From Thalassococcus sp. S3 (GTDB taxonomy: Bacteria; Pseudomonadota; Alphaproteobacteria; Rhodobacterales; Rhodobacteraceae): 64,000 nt of DNA. The DNA lies in NCBI RefSeq assembly GCF_004216475.1, contig NZ_CP022304.1, positions 31,561 through 95,560 on the forward strand, given 5' to 3'. How positions within the stretch are numbered: position 1 is the stretch's first letter; each line of letters begins with the position of its first letter. A model generated the notes under the pieces. The model searched no databases. It was not told the DNA's origin and saw only the letters and a list, made by a program, of their open reading frames with translations. The position numbers were made by a program, and so were the translations under genes. Below are positions 56,843-64,000 of this stretch, piece by piece.

Positions 56843-57139
56843 ATGGGACTACTGACAAAGGACTTCGAGCGTGCGCCCTGCACCGTTGAGATCAGTCACA
56901 AGTTCGAAAGCCTGCACGCGCATGTGCGGTTCAACAACGGGGCGGTGATCTACCCCGGCGACGAGGTGAAAGTGCACGGGCCCGAGATCATGGCCCCCTT
57001 CGGCGAGGTTGTCATCGAAGAGCGCGAGGCCACGATCGTCCGCGCCTCGAAGCTGGAACAGCTCTGGACCCGCCTCACAGGCGATTTCGAAGTGATGGAG
57101 CTTTGCGAATTCTCGTTCTCCGAGGAGGTGACGCTATGA
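56843..57139 (+). CDS. Uncharacterised small protein of the puh-acsF region
   Basis: This soluble protein of 98 residues has no signal or membrane helix and is predicted mostly beta (KFESLHAHVRFNNGAVIYPGDEVKVHGPEIMAPFGEVVIEEREATIVRA). It ends in an acidic tail, CEFSFSEEV. Its stop overlaps the acsF start (ATGA), so it is co-translated with the cyclase. The position between puhC and acsF matches small conserved ORFs in photosynthesis clusters of related bacteria, but I know of no assigned function. A role as a cyclase or photosystem assembly accessory is a reasonable guess. Confidence 0.85.
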   Translation: MGLLTKDFERAPCTVEISHKFESLHAHVRFNNGAVIYPGDEVKVHGPEIMAPFGEVVIEEREATIVRASKLEQLWTRLTGDFEVMELCEFSFSEEVTL

Positions 57140-58260
57140 ATGCCCCCCTGAAACACACCGCCGACGCCACCACCGTCGAAGAAGGCCTCGCCATCCAGGA
57201 GGAGCAGGCCAAGTTCGACAGCGAGGCGGCCACCGCCGTGGCGATGCAGAACACTCTGCTGACCCCGCGTTTTTACACCACAGATTTCGATGAGCTGGAT
57301 GCCATCGACGTCTCCCCCGTCCGCGAGGATTGGGACAAGCTGATCGCCCAGATGGTCAGCGACCCCAACAAGGGCCATTTCAAGAAAAACGAGGACTGGG
57401 ACCATGTCGACTGGGACGGCATGGAGCCGGAGCTAAAGAAGGAATTCATCGACTTCCTGATCTCCTCCTGCACCGCCGAATTTTCGGGCTGCGTGCTTTA
57501 CAAAGAGATGAAGCGGCGCGGCAACAATGCCGACATCACCCAGCTCTTCCAGCTCATGGCCCGTGACGAGGCCCGGCATGCCGGCTTTATCAACGACGCC
57601 CTGCGCGAGGCGGGTGTGGCGGTGAACCTCGGCTTTCTTACGCAAAAGAAGAAATACACCTATTTCCGGCCGAAATTCATCTATTACGCCACTTATCTGT
57701 CGGAAAAGATCGGCTATGCCCGCTATATCACGATCTTCCGGCACCTTCAGGCCAATCCCGAACACCGGTTCCACCCGATCTTCAAGTGGTTCGAGGAATG
57801 GTGCAATGACGAGTTCAGCCATGGCGAGGCCTTCGCCCTGCTGATGAAGACCGAACCCAAGCTCACGCAGGGGTTCAACGTCTACTGGATCAAGTTCTTC
57901 CTGACGGCGGTCTATGCCACGATGTATGTGCGCGACCACCAGCGGCCCGCCTTCCACAAAGCTCTGGGTGTCGATCCCGACTGGTATGCGCATGAGGTCT
58001 TCACCAAGACATCGAAGCTGAGCGAGCAGATCTTCCCGATCACGCTCGATATCGAGCATCCGCGCTGGCAGCCCAACCTCGAAGCTCTGCACCGCGCCAA
58101 CGTGCAGATCGCCGAAGGCAAGAAGCAGGGCGGCATGGGCGGCAAGGTGAAGGAATGGACCGGCTCGCTGAAAGCGGCCCGCGCCTTCCTGTCGCTGCTG
58201 ACGATCCCGGCGAACAAGCACCAGGTGCCCGCCTCCACCCGTCTGGAGCCGGCTTACTGA
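57136..58260 (+). CDS. acsF: Mg-protoporphyrin IX monomethyl ester oxidative cyclase (aerobic)
   Basis: This diiron enzyme of 374 residues forms ring E using molecular oxygen. The two ferritin-type motifs are EFSGCVLYKEMKRR with DEARHAGF near 150, and EWCNDEFSHGEAF near 226-238, supplying the Glu and His ligands. The presence of acsF and the absence of bchE in this window fit an aerobic phototroph. It is coupled to the upstream 98-residue ORF by ATGA and separated from puhE by 160 bp containing a strong hairpin. Confidence 0.97.
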   Translation: MNAPLKHTADATTVEEGLAIQEEQAKFDSEAATAVAMQNTLLTPRFYTTDFDELDAIDVSPVREDWDKLIAQMVSDPNKGHFKKNEDWDHVDWDGMEPELKKEFIDFLISSCTAEFSGCVLYKEMKRRGNNADITQLFQLMARDEARHAGFINDALREAGVAVNLGFLTQKKKYTYFRPKFIYYATYLSEKIGYARYITIFRHLQANPEHRFHPIFKWFEEWCNDEFSHGEAFALLMKTEPKLTQGFNVYWIKFFLTAVYATMYVRDHQRPAFHKALGVDPDWYAHEVFTKTSKLSEQIFPITLDIEHPRWQPNLEALHRANVQIAEGKKQGGMGGKVKEWTGSLKAARAFLSLLTIPANKHQVPASTRLEPAY

Positions 58261-58310
58261 TGCAAACTTTCGACCATAACGCCCATGCGCGCCGAACATA
58301 TGTTCCGCTC

Positions 58311-58347
58311 GCGCGCCCATCCCCTGGGGGGGATGGGATGGGCGCGC
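58311..58347 (+). other. Strong hairpin between acsF and puhE
   Basis: A 13-bp perfect GC-rich stem (58311-58323 with 58335-58347) with an 11-base loop lies in the 160-bp acsF-puhE gap, followed by more GCGC dyads. The absence of a T-run makes simple termination unlikely. It may limit read-through or protect the upstream mRNA. Confidence 0.55.
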
Positions 58348-58420
58348 GCGCCTATGGCGCGCTGGTCGGTCGAACGAGTGTTTGGCGCAAAGGCGTTGCC
58401 CACCCCACGGAGGTCGCCCA

Positions 58421-59245
58421 ATGACCCCGTGGATCGCCGCCCTTGCCGCGCTTTTCATCTGGTGGTTCTCCACCGGGGCCATCCTGATGCTGATCAAGCA
58501 CGCCGATCGGCGGGGGCCCAAAGCGCGGCAAATGGCGGTGATCGCAAGCCTTCCGATGCTCATCCTCGGCATCTGGGGCTATCTGGCCACGCTCGACAGC
58601 ACCACCGTCGCCGCCGCCTATATCGGCTTTCTCTCCGCTCTGGCCATCTGGGGCTGGATCGAAACCGCCTTTCTTGCGGGCATCATCACCGGCCCCATCA
58701 CCAAGCCCTGCCCCGAAAACGTGCCCGAATGGGAACGCTTCCTGCGGGCCTGGGGCACCATCGCCTGGCATGAGATGCTGCTCGTCGGGGTGATGATGCT
58801 GATGATCCTCTATGGCTGGGGCCATGCAAACCCCTTCGGCATGTGGACCTTCATCATCCTCTTCGGGGCCCGTGTCTCGGCCAAGCTGAACCTCTATTTC
58901 GGCGTTCCCAAGATCAACACCGAGTTTCTGCCCAAGGCTCTGGCGCACCTGCCCAGCCATTTCCGCATTCGCCGGCTGAACTGGATCTTCCCGATCTCGG
59001 TCACTGTCCTCACCTTTGCTGTCGCCTGCTGGCTCGAACGCCTGCATTCGGCCGACACAATGGGCGACGCCATCGGCTTCGCCCTTCTCACCGCCATCAC
59101 CGCGCTCGCTCTGCTCGAACACTGGCTGATGGTCCTGCCGCTCCCCGACGAGCGGCTTTGGCGCTGGATGCTGCCGCAAGAGGGCACCGCGCCCAATCAA
59201 CAACATAAGCTACCTAAAAGACCGGAGGACGCCCATGGACTTTGA
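58421..59245 (+). CDS. puhE: Photosynthetic complex assembly protein PuhE
   Basis: This membrane protein of 274 residues has about seven hydrophobic segments. [19 protein letters not shown] near 14-32, [25 protein letters not shown] and [21 protein letters not shown] are characteristic of PuhE. It follows acsF after a structured gap; ATG 58421 has an ACGGAGG site. It overlaps the hemA start by 11 bases. In Rhodobacter PuhE modulates reaction-centre and bacteriochlorophyll levels. Confidence 0.92.
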   Translation: MTPWIAALAALFIWWFSTGAILMLIKHADRRGPKARQMAVIASLPMLILGIWGYLATLDSTTVAAAYIGFLSALAIWGWIETAFLAGIITGPITKPCPENVPEWERFLRAWGTIAWHEMLLVGVMMLMILYGWGHANPFGMWTFIILFGARVSAKLNLYFGVPKINTEFLPKALAHLPSHFRIRRLNWIFPISVTVLTFAVACWLERLHSADTMGDAIGFALLTAITALALLEHWLMVLPLPDERLWRWMLPQEGTAPNQQHKLPKRPEDAHGL

Positions 59246-60449
59246 CGCCCTGTTCCAATCCCAGCTCGACACCCTCAAGGACGAGGGCAATTACCGCATC
59301 TTTGCCGAGCTGGAGCGTAAATCAGGCCAGTTTCCCCGCGCACGCTGCCATGACGGCGAGGCGCCCGATGAGGTGACCGTCTGGTGTTCCAACGACTATC
59401 TGGGCATGGGCCAGCACCCCAAGGTGACCCAGGCCATGAAGGACGCCATCGACAGCTGCGGCGCCGGCGCCGGCGGGACGCGCAACATCTCCGGCACCAA
59501 CCATGCGCACAAGCTGCTGGAGGCCGAACTGGCCGATCTGCATGGCAAGGAGAGTGCTCTGCTCTTCACATCCGGCTATGTGTCGAACTGGGCCGCGCTC
59601 TCTACCCTCGGCAGCCGTCTGCCCGATGCGGTGATCCTGTCGGACGAGCTGAACCATGCCTCCATGATCGAAGGCATCCGGCATGCGCGCTGCAACAAGG
59701 TCATCTGGAAGCACAACGATCCCGAAGACCTTGACCGCAAGCTGGCCGCCCTGCCCGCCAATGCCGCCAAGATCGTGGCCTTTGAAAGCGTCTATTCCAT
59801 GGACGGCGACATCTGCCCGATGGAAGAAATCATCGAGGTTGCGGAAAAGCACGGTGCCATGACCTATCTCGACGAGGTCCATGCCGTTGGCCTCTACGGC
59901 CCCCGCGGCGGTGGCGTGTCCGAAGAGCTTGGCCTCGCTGACCGTATCACCCTGATCGAAGGCACGTTGGGCAAGGCCTATGGCGTCGTGGGCGGCTATA
60001 TCACCGGCTCTGACGCTCTGTGCGACTTCATCCGCTCCTTCGCGTCCGGCTTCATCTTCACCACCGCCCTGCCCCCTGCCGTGGCCGCCGCAGCGCGGGT
60101 GTCGATCCAGCACCTCAAAAACTCCGATGTAGAGCGTAACATGCAGCGCGAACGGGTCGCTTATCTGCGCAAGCGCCTCGATCAGGAGGGCATCCCGCAT
60201 ATGGACAATCCCAGCCACATCATCCCCGTGATGATCAAGGATCCGGTCAAATGCCGCATGATCGCCGATTACCTGATGCAGCAATATGGCATCTACGTGC
60301 AGCCCATTAACTATCCCACCGTGCCCAAGGGGACCGAGCGGCTGCGCTTCACCCCTTCCCCCCTGCACGATCAGGATGATATCGAGCATCTGGTGATGGC
60401 CTTGAAAGAATTGTGGAAACAATGCGCGATTTCTCACGCTGTCGCCTAA
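59235..60449 (+). CDS. hemA: 5-aminolevulinate synthase
   Basis: This PLP enzyme of 404 residues condenses glycine and succinyl-CoA, the first step of the tetrapyrrole pathway in alphaproteobacteria. [28 protein letters not shown] and the PLP Asp in [13 protein letters not shown] are present, and the Schiff-base Lys lies in [15 protein letters not shown] near residue 245. Its place at the end of the bch-puh superoperon lets PpsR co-regulate precursor supply with bacteriochlorophyll synthesis. A second chromosomal copy is likely but not visible here. Confidence 0.97.
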   Translation: MDFDALFQSQLDTLKDEGNYRIFAELERKSGQFPRARCHDGEAPDEVTVWCSNDYLGMGQHPKVTQAMKDAIDSCGAGAGGTRNISGTNHAHKLLEAELADLHGKESALLFTSGYVSNWAALSTLGSRLPDAVILSDELNHASMIEGIRHARCNKVIWKHNDPEDLDRKLAALPANAAKIVAFESVYSMDGDICPMEEIIEVAEKHGAMTYLDEVHAVGLYGPRGGGVSEELGLADRITLIEGTLGKAYGVVGGYITGSDALCDFIRSFASGFIFTTALPPAVAAAARVSIQHLKNSDVERNMQRERVAYLRKRLDQEGIPHMDNPSHIIPVMIKDPVKCRMIADYLMQQYGIYVQPINYPTVPKGTERLRFTPSPLHDQDDIEHLVMALKELWKQCAISHAVA

Positions 60450-60526
60450 AGTCTCACCATTGTGACTGTTGACTCTTGGTCGCTTGTATTAGGTAAATCC
60501 CCAACAGAACTGTTGGAGGACATGTT

Positions 60527-60970
60527 ATGAACCGTACCATCGCCACGTTGATCGCGGGGCTTCTGGCCGCACCTGTTTTCGCAGACGGCCACGCTTCCGG
60601 TGACGCAGCTGCTGGTGAAAAGGCATTCAACAAGTGCAAATCGTGCCACATGATCGTGGCCGATGACGATACCGAAATCGTCAAGGGTGGCCGCACCGGC
60701 CCCAACCTTTACGGTATCGTCGGTCGTCAGGCCGGCACGATCGAAGGCTTCCGCTATGGCGACGATCTGGTCGCCGCCGGTGAAGCGGGGCTGGTCTGGG
60801 ACGAGGCGAACTTCGTCGAATATGTTCAAGACCCCCGCGCCTTCCTGCGTGCCTATCTTGATGACAGCAAGGCCCGCTCGAAAATGTCGTTCAAACTGCG
60901 TGACGGTGGGGCGGATGTGTATGCCTACCTCGCAAGCGTTGGCCCGGCAGAGGAAGCAGCCACCAACTAA
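60527..60970 (+). CDS. cycA: Cytochrome c2-like soluble c-type cytochrome
   Basis: This periplasmic protein of 147 residues has a signal peptide (cleavage near VFA-D, residue 19) and one heme site, CKSCH at residues 37-41. The distal ligand is M120 in SKMSFKL. The insertions typical of large cytochromes c2 are present (GGRTGPNLYGIVGRQAGTIEGF and the YGDDLVAAGEAGLVWD loop). It would carry electrons from the bc1 complex to the reaction centre. A GGAGG site precedes the ATG and a terminator follows. It is the gene after hemA in the same direction. Confidence 0.92.
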   Translation: MNRTIATLIAGLLAAPVFADGHASGDAAAGEKAFNKCKSCHMIVADDDTEIVKGGRTGPNLYGIVGRQAGTIEGFRYGDDLVAAGEAGLVWDEANFVEYVQDPRAFLRAYLDDSKARSKMSFKLRDGGADVYAYLASVGPAEEAATN

Positions 60971-60997
60971 GCCGCAACACGCGTTGTATCAAATGAA

Positions 60998-61025
60998 GGT
61001 CGCAGCCCCGTGCTGCGGCCTTTTT
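60998..61025 (+). terminator. Rho-independent terminator after cycA
   Basis: GGTCGCAGC pairs with GCTGCGGCC (one G-U pair) around CCCGT and is followed by TTTTT at 61021-61025. It ends the photosynthesis transcript 28 bases after the cytochrome stop. Confidence 0.88.
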
Positions 61026-62401
61026 CATTCTTCACGCGCCGCATCGCGGGCGGCCCAGGCGTCAAGATAGGCGTCCCCGCCAAGTGCTGCGACCAGCGGG
61101 TCCAGCAACCCGTTATAGGCTTTCCACGTCCCAAGACCACTTTGGTTGATCCCCTCCCGTACCTGGATCAAAGACGCCGTGCGGATCCCGCCCGGCCGTC
61201 TCTCGGGCGTCAGGCACGCATCGCACCAGTCCAGCCGCGTGTGATCCAGAAGGGCGGCGATGGCCGCGGGCGGGTCCTGCACCAGGGCGCGGTAGGATTG
61301 GATCCGCACCCGCTCTCCCAGCTTTTCCCGGTAATCCTGCGTGGCTTCCTCAACAATCCGGGTCAGATGACCGATCCAGTCGAACCGTTTCGAAAAGCCA
61401 TGCGTGTCGTGGAAATGCGTTGTGAAATTCGACAGCCCCGTGTCCAGCGGATGCCGGTCCATCACGACAAACCGTGCCTCGGGCCATAAATGCGCCGCGT
61501 ATCCGATGTTCAGGCAATCCATCGGCATCTTGCTGACAATCACCGGTGCATCCGACAGAAGCTCGGCGCGCTCCAGAAAATGCTGCCGCAAGGCCTTCCA
61601 TTGCGCTTCATCTAGGCCCTGCCACCCCCAGGCATCACCGGCAAGGTGTCGGGCCGCTGCAAGGCTTTCCTGCAGCGCATAACTCTCCCCGATGGATTGC
61701 ACCTGAGGATGACAGGCCAGGATGCTTTCCGTCAGCGTCGTACCGCTTCTTGGCAGGCCCACCACAAAGATCAACCTTGCACCACCGCTCGCAGGCTTCG
61801 GCGCATGGTAAAGCGCCTTCTGCGCCTCCAGCAGCGCCTCCATCGCGCCTGGATGGTATTGCCCCGGGCTCAGGGATTTCGCGCGGGAGAAACAGTGCAA
61901 GGCCGCGCGAGGCCGCTCCGCGCGGTCCTCGATCCGGCCCAGGGCGTTCCACGCAACCGCGCGCTCGCCGCTCGGATAGCCGGCATTCCGGGTGATCTGC
62001 CGCAGCAGACGCGCCCGGCGCCCGTCCCGCTGAAAGGGCGCAAGCCGGTTCAGGGCCGCCAGCGCGTGGGCCGATCTGGGCTTGAGCTTCACCGCCTGCT
62101 CATAGGCATGGGCCGCCCCCTCCCGGTCCCCCAGCAGCAGGGCCATGGCCCCTGCCCTGCCCCAGGCCTGCGGGTCGTCCGGCCAGTGTTGAGAGATCAC
62201 GCGCAGCAGCGACAGCGCGGTCTTTCCATCGCCGAGGGTCCGGTAACAGGTCGCCGCCTGATCCAGAACCTGACGGTCCAGCGGATCGATCTCAAGCCAT
62301 TGCAACGCCTCCGCCAGGGCTGCCTTGACCTGACCGGTCTCAATCTTCTCCTGAATGCTGCGGTGATGGGTCGGGATTGTCGCCTGCGCCTGACCTGACA
62401 T
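61025..62401 (-). CDS. TPR-sulfotransferase fusion protein
   Basis: This protein of 458 residues has an N-terminal TPR region (IETGQVKAALAEALQWLEIDPLDRQVLDQAATCYRTLGDGKTALSLLR and following repeats, to about residue 200). A C-terminal sulfotransferase domain follows, with the PAPS-binding loop FVVGLPRSGTTLTESIL near residue 220, the catalytic-helix segment IGESYALQESL and the 3'-phosphate site VIVSKMPMDCLN. The substrate is unknown (carbohydrate or protein). It is convergent with cycA, sharing the terminator region. ATG 62401 is preferred to 62431. Confidence 0.9.
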   Translation of the reverse strand: MSGQAQATIPTHHRSIQEKIETGQVKAALAEALQWLEIDPLDRQVLDQAATCYRTLGDGKTALSLLRVISQHWPDDPQAWGRAGAMALLLGDREGAAHAYEQAVKLKPRSAHALAALNRLAPFQRDGRRARLLRQITRNAGYPSGERAVAWNALGRIEDRAERPRAALHCFSRAKSLSPGQYHPGAMEALLEAQKALYHAPKPASGGARLIFVVGLPRSGTTLTESILACHPQVQSIGESYALQESLAAARHLAGDAWGWQGLDEAQWKALRQHFLERAELLSDAPVIVSKMPMDCLNIGYAAHLWPEARFVVMDRHPLDTGLSNFTTHFHDTHGFSKRFDWIGHLTRIVEEATQDYREKLGERVRIQSYRALVQDPPAAIAALLDHTRLDWCDACLTPERRPGGIRTASLIQVREGINQSGLGTWKAYNGLLDPLVAALGGDAYLDAWAARDAAREE

Positions 62402-62459
62402 GCTCTCTCTGCCCTCTCGATACGGGCACAAGCCTTATCGGGGGAGCATAAAGGCCCGG

Positions 62460-62879
62460 TTAATCCTCAAACGGATTGTAGAGATCGATCCCCGCGCCGT
62501 CGAAATCGCGCAAGTTGCGTGTGGCCACACTTGCCGCATGAACAAGGGCCGTGGCGGCGATCATCAGATCGCTCTGCCCCGGTGTCCGCCCCGCTTGCCG
62601 GGCCTGGGCCGCCATCATGCCGTAAGCCTCCGCCGCCGCCAGATCGAAGGGCAGAATGGCGCCCTCGAAATCCTCGTCCAGCATGCCGGTCACAGCCTCG
62701 TCGAGGGCCCGGCGTCGGCGGCCTTGCGGCAGGCACGCCACGCCATACCGCAGCTCCGCCACCGTGATCACGCTAAGCACCAGCCGCTGCGTCCCCTGCG
62801 CGGCAAACCAGTCCAGCACGGCCTGCGACGGGCGGGGCTTCATCAGCTCCGAAATGACATTGGTGTCCAGAAGGATCAT
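62460..62879 (-). CDS. PIN-domain toxin (VapC/FitB type ribonuclease)
   Basis: This PIN-domain protein of 139 residues has the acidic catalytic residues D5 (LLDTNVISE), E42 (TVAELRYG) and D104 (QSDLMIAA). The GRTPGQSDLMIAATALVH pattern is typical of FitB-type toxins. It should cleave RNA unless held by its antitoxin. Its start overlaps the antitoxin stop by four bases. Its place beside a plasmid-type replicase suggests a maintenance role. Confidence 0.92.
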   Translation of the reverse strand: MILLDTNVISELMKPRPSQAVLDWFAAQGTQRLVLSVITVAELRYGVACLPQGRRRRALDEAVTGMLDEDFEGAILPFDLAAAEAYGMMAAQARQAGRTPGQSDLMIAATALVHAASVATRNLRDFDGAGIDLYNPFED

Positions 62880-63121
62880 GCGTCCGGTGCGATCGGATCA
62901 GGTAACCTGTCCCGGTTTGGCAGCGTCAGATCCGTTTCCAGGCCCGCAAATCTTGCCCGGATGCTCTGGACGACATCTGCCGCGCTCCGGTCTTCGGCCT
63001 GCATCCGCTCGGCCAGCACCGCGCGCACTTCCGCCTCCATCGACCGGCCATTGCGGGCCGCCGACTGACGCAGGAAATCGTGCAAATCGGTATCCACGTT
63101 TCGGATGGTCAATGTGGCCAT
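62876..63121 (-). CDS. FitA/VapB-type ribbon-helix-helix antitoxin
   Basis: This protein of 81 residues has the Arc-type DNA-binding N-terminus MATLTIRNVDTDLHDFLRQSAARNGRSMEAEVRAVLAERM and a disordered acidic tail that would bind the toxin. ATG 63121 follows a good GGAGGA site; a start at 63142 would add seven residues. It is coupled to the toxin by ATGA. A consensus promoter sits just upstream and is probably autorepressed by the complex. Confidence 0.9.
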   Translation of the reverse strand: MATLTIRNVDTDLHDFLRQSAARNGRSMEAEVRAVLAERMQAEDRSAADVVQSIRARFAGLETDLTLPNRDRLPDPIAPDA

Positions 63122-63143
63122 ATCATTCCTCCGGATCACCACA

Positions 63144-63174
63144 ATTATATGGGCGTCGCCTGCAGTGCTGTCAA
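63144..63174 (-). promoter_or_regulatory. Consensus promoter of the toxin-antitoxin operon
   Basis: On the minus strand TTGACA (63174-63169) and TATAAT (63149-63144) are both perfect matches to the sigma-70 boxes, with a 19-bp spacer. They lie immediately after the replicase stop codon and before the antitoxin gene. Confidence 0.7.
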
Positions 63175-63176
63175 TG

Positions 63177-63857
63177 CTAGCAGATGATGCGCACCTCGCT
63201 TATGCTGTCGTCCACCGCCTGACATGCCCTCAGCAGGCGCTCTTCCAGATGGGTCTGCACATAGGCGCCGTGAAACCGGCTGGGTGCCTTCAGGCTCAAC
63301 CGTCCCCCTGCCCTTTCCGCCCGGCTGAGACCTGCGAACCAAGAGGCGTAAAGCCCCTCGTCCTCTGCATGCAGCACGCCCTGCGCCAACGCCCAGTCCG
63401 TCCCCTCCGACATGTCCGGCGGCTTGATCGCCCCTTTCACCGGCAAGGCCACTACCTTTGGCTGCTCCTCGCTTTGGCCCATCCGCAACTCGAAATCCGG
63501 TCCGACCTTCGGCCATTCGCTCGCCGTCTCCTCCAGCATCCGGTCCAGCGCAAGACGGTATTCCGTGACATGCCCGCGCGCGCCCTGCCGTTTGACAACC
63601 AGCCAGCCCATCGCGCGCAATCGCGCCATCTCCCGCTTCACCGTCCGCTCATCGACGGACCACAGCCGCGCAATCTCGCGCTGCCCCACGGCGAGCTCAT
63701 CCCGCGCCCAATTGTACCGCGCGGTGATCAGGGTCATCAGCCTCAGAACGCGACGCTGATCATGTTTGTCCCGCGCAAGCGCATAAGCGCCAAGTGCTGT
63801 CAGCACGTCATATTTGCGCGCAGCCGCATGGCGGCCCACGGGTTTTGTGGAAAGCAT
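63177..63857 (-). CDS. DnaA-like plasmid replication initiator (Rhodobacterales type)
   Basis: This protein of 226 residues begins near VGRHAAARKYDVLTALGAYALARDKHDQRRVLRL. A winged-helix segment follows (VGQREIARLWSVDERTVKREMARLRAMGWLVVKR). The C-terminal region EDEGLYASWFAGLSRAERAGGRLSLKAPSRFHGAYVQTHLEERLL resembles DnaA domain I. That combination matches the DnaA-like replicases of Rhodobacterales extrachromosomal elements. I chose ATG 63857 (GAGGG five bases upstream); the frame extends to an ATG at 63995. If correct, the window is part of a plasmid or chromid. Partition genes would be expected just outside the right edge. Confidence 0.78.
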   Translation of the reverse strand: MLSTKPVGRHAAARKYDVLTALGAYALARDKHDQRRVLRLMTLITARYNWARDELAVGQREIARLWSVDERTVKREMARLRAMGWLVVKRQGARGHVTEYRLALDRMLEETASEWPKVGPDFELRMGQSEEQPKVVALPVKGAIKPPDMSEGTDWALAQGVLHAEDEGLYASWFAGLSRAERAGGRLSLKAPSRFHGAYVQTHLEERLLRACQAVDDSISEVRIIC

Positions 63858-64000
63858 CACTGCCCTCGTTGTTCCGGCTGGCATTGGAAATGCGAGCTGC
63901 CTCAGTGACCGGGCGGGTTTGCCCCTGCGTTGCTGCGTTCCGGTCGTTTTTTCATCTCGTGCCCTGATTTGCGTCCTTAACCGCGATTCTGTCAAGCGCG

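Overview
The window looks like an aerobic anoxygenic phototroph of the Rhodobacterales (Roseobacter group). The DNA is GC-rich, and the genes carry alphaproteobacterial signatures. They include bchG-bch2-bchP-idi, aerR-ppsR, and a bchF-N-B-H-L-M-lhaA-puhABC-acsF-puhE-hemA superoperon followed by cytochrome c2. The right edge holds a DnaA-like plasmid-type replication initiator next to a PIN-domain toxin-antitoxin pair. I therefore infer that this is part of an extrachromosomal 'photosynthesis replicon' rather than ordinary chromosome. That needs the flanking sequence to prove.

Layout. 1-3.5 kb: dipeptide-type ABC permeases and a fused ATPase (minus strand) behind a truncated acetyltransferase. 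3.5-5.8 kb: a histone-deacetylase-like amidohydrolase and a class V aminotransferase. 5.9-7.2 kb: a dmeR-dmeF nickel/cobalt efflux operon with a G-tract operator. 7.4-11.3 kb: photosynthesis block 1 (bchG, bch2, bchP, idi), with a PpsR-type site touching the bchG start codon. 11.4-23.3 kb: a FAD monooxygenase and an exopolysaccharide block (epimerases, GT4, Wza-like exporter, sugar-1-P transferase, WbpM-like dehydratase, YjbH, YjbF and a GfcA/YjbE-like Thr-tail protein).

23.4-34.9 kb: a sugar-acid regulon. It has a KDG kinase, a LacI regulator, a MalK/E/F/G-type ABC importer, cytochrome b561, a lactonase, a HbpS/GlcG-like protein, L-idonate and gluconate 5-dehydrogenases and a 3-hydroxyisobutyrate-dehydrogenase-family protein. 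Five copies of one palindromic operator tie these genes together. 34.9-36.2 kb: a more AT-rich patch with one unrecognised gene. 36.2-41.9 kb: hutF-hutC with a palindromic operator, an alpha-methylacyl-CoA racemase-like gene, an orphan peptide-binding protein and a DUF2087 protein. 42.2-61.0 kb: photosynthesis block 2. AerR/PpsR read leftwards and the bch/puh superoperon reads rightwards from a shared region with two TGT-N12-ACA sites. 61.0-64.0 kb: a TPR-sulfotransferase, FitAB/VapBC-like toxin-antitoxin genes and the replicase.

How it works together. Block 2 provides Mg-chelatase subunit H, the methyltransferase, the O2-dependent cyclase, dark-operative protochlorophyllide reductase, the C3-vinyl hydratase, reaction-centre subunit H with its assembly factors, and ALA synthase. 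Block 1 supplies the phytol/geranylgeranyl end steps and IPP isomerase. Mg-chelatase I/D, chlorophyllide reductase (bchXYZ), bchC, pufBALM and the carotenoid genes are not in the window and must lie elsewhere. The clearest sequence oddity is a GC-rich palindromic repeat element. One copy lies between bchH and bchL, and a second is embedded in frame inside bchB, adding about 21 codons to its linker.
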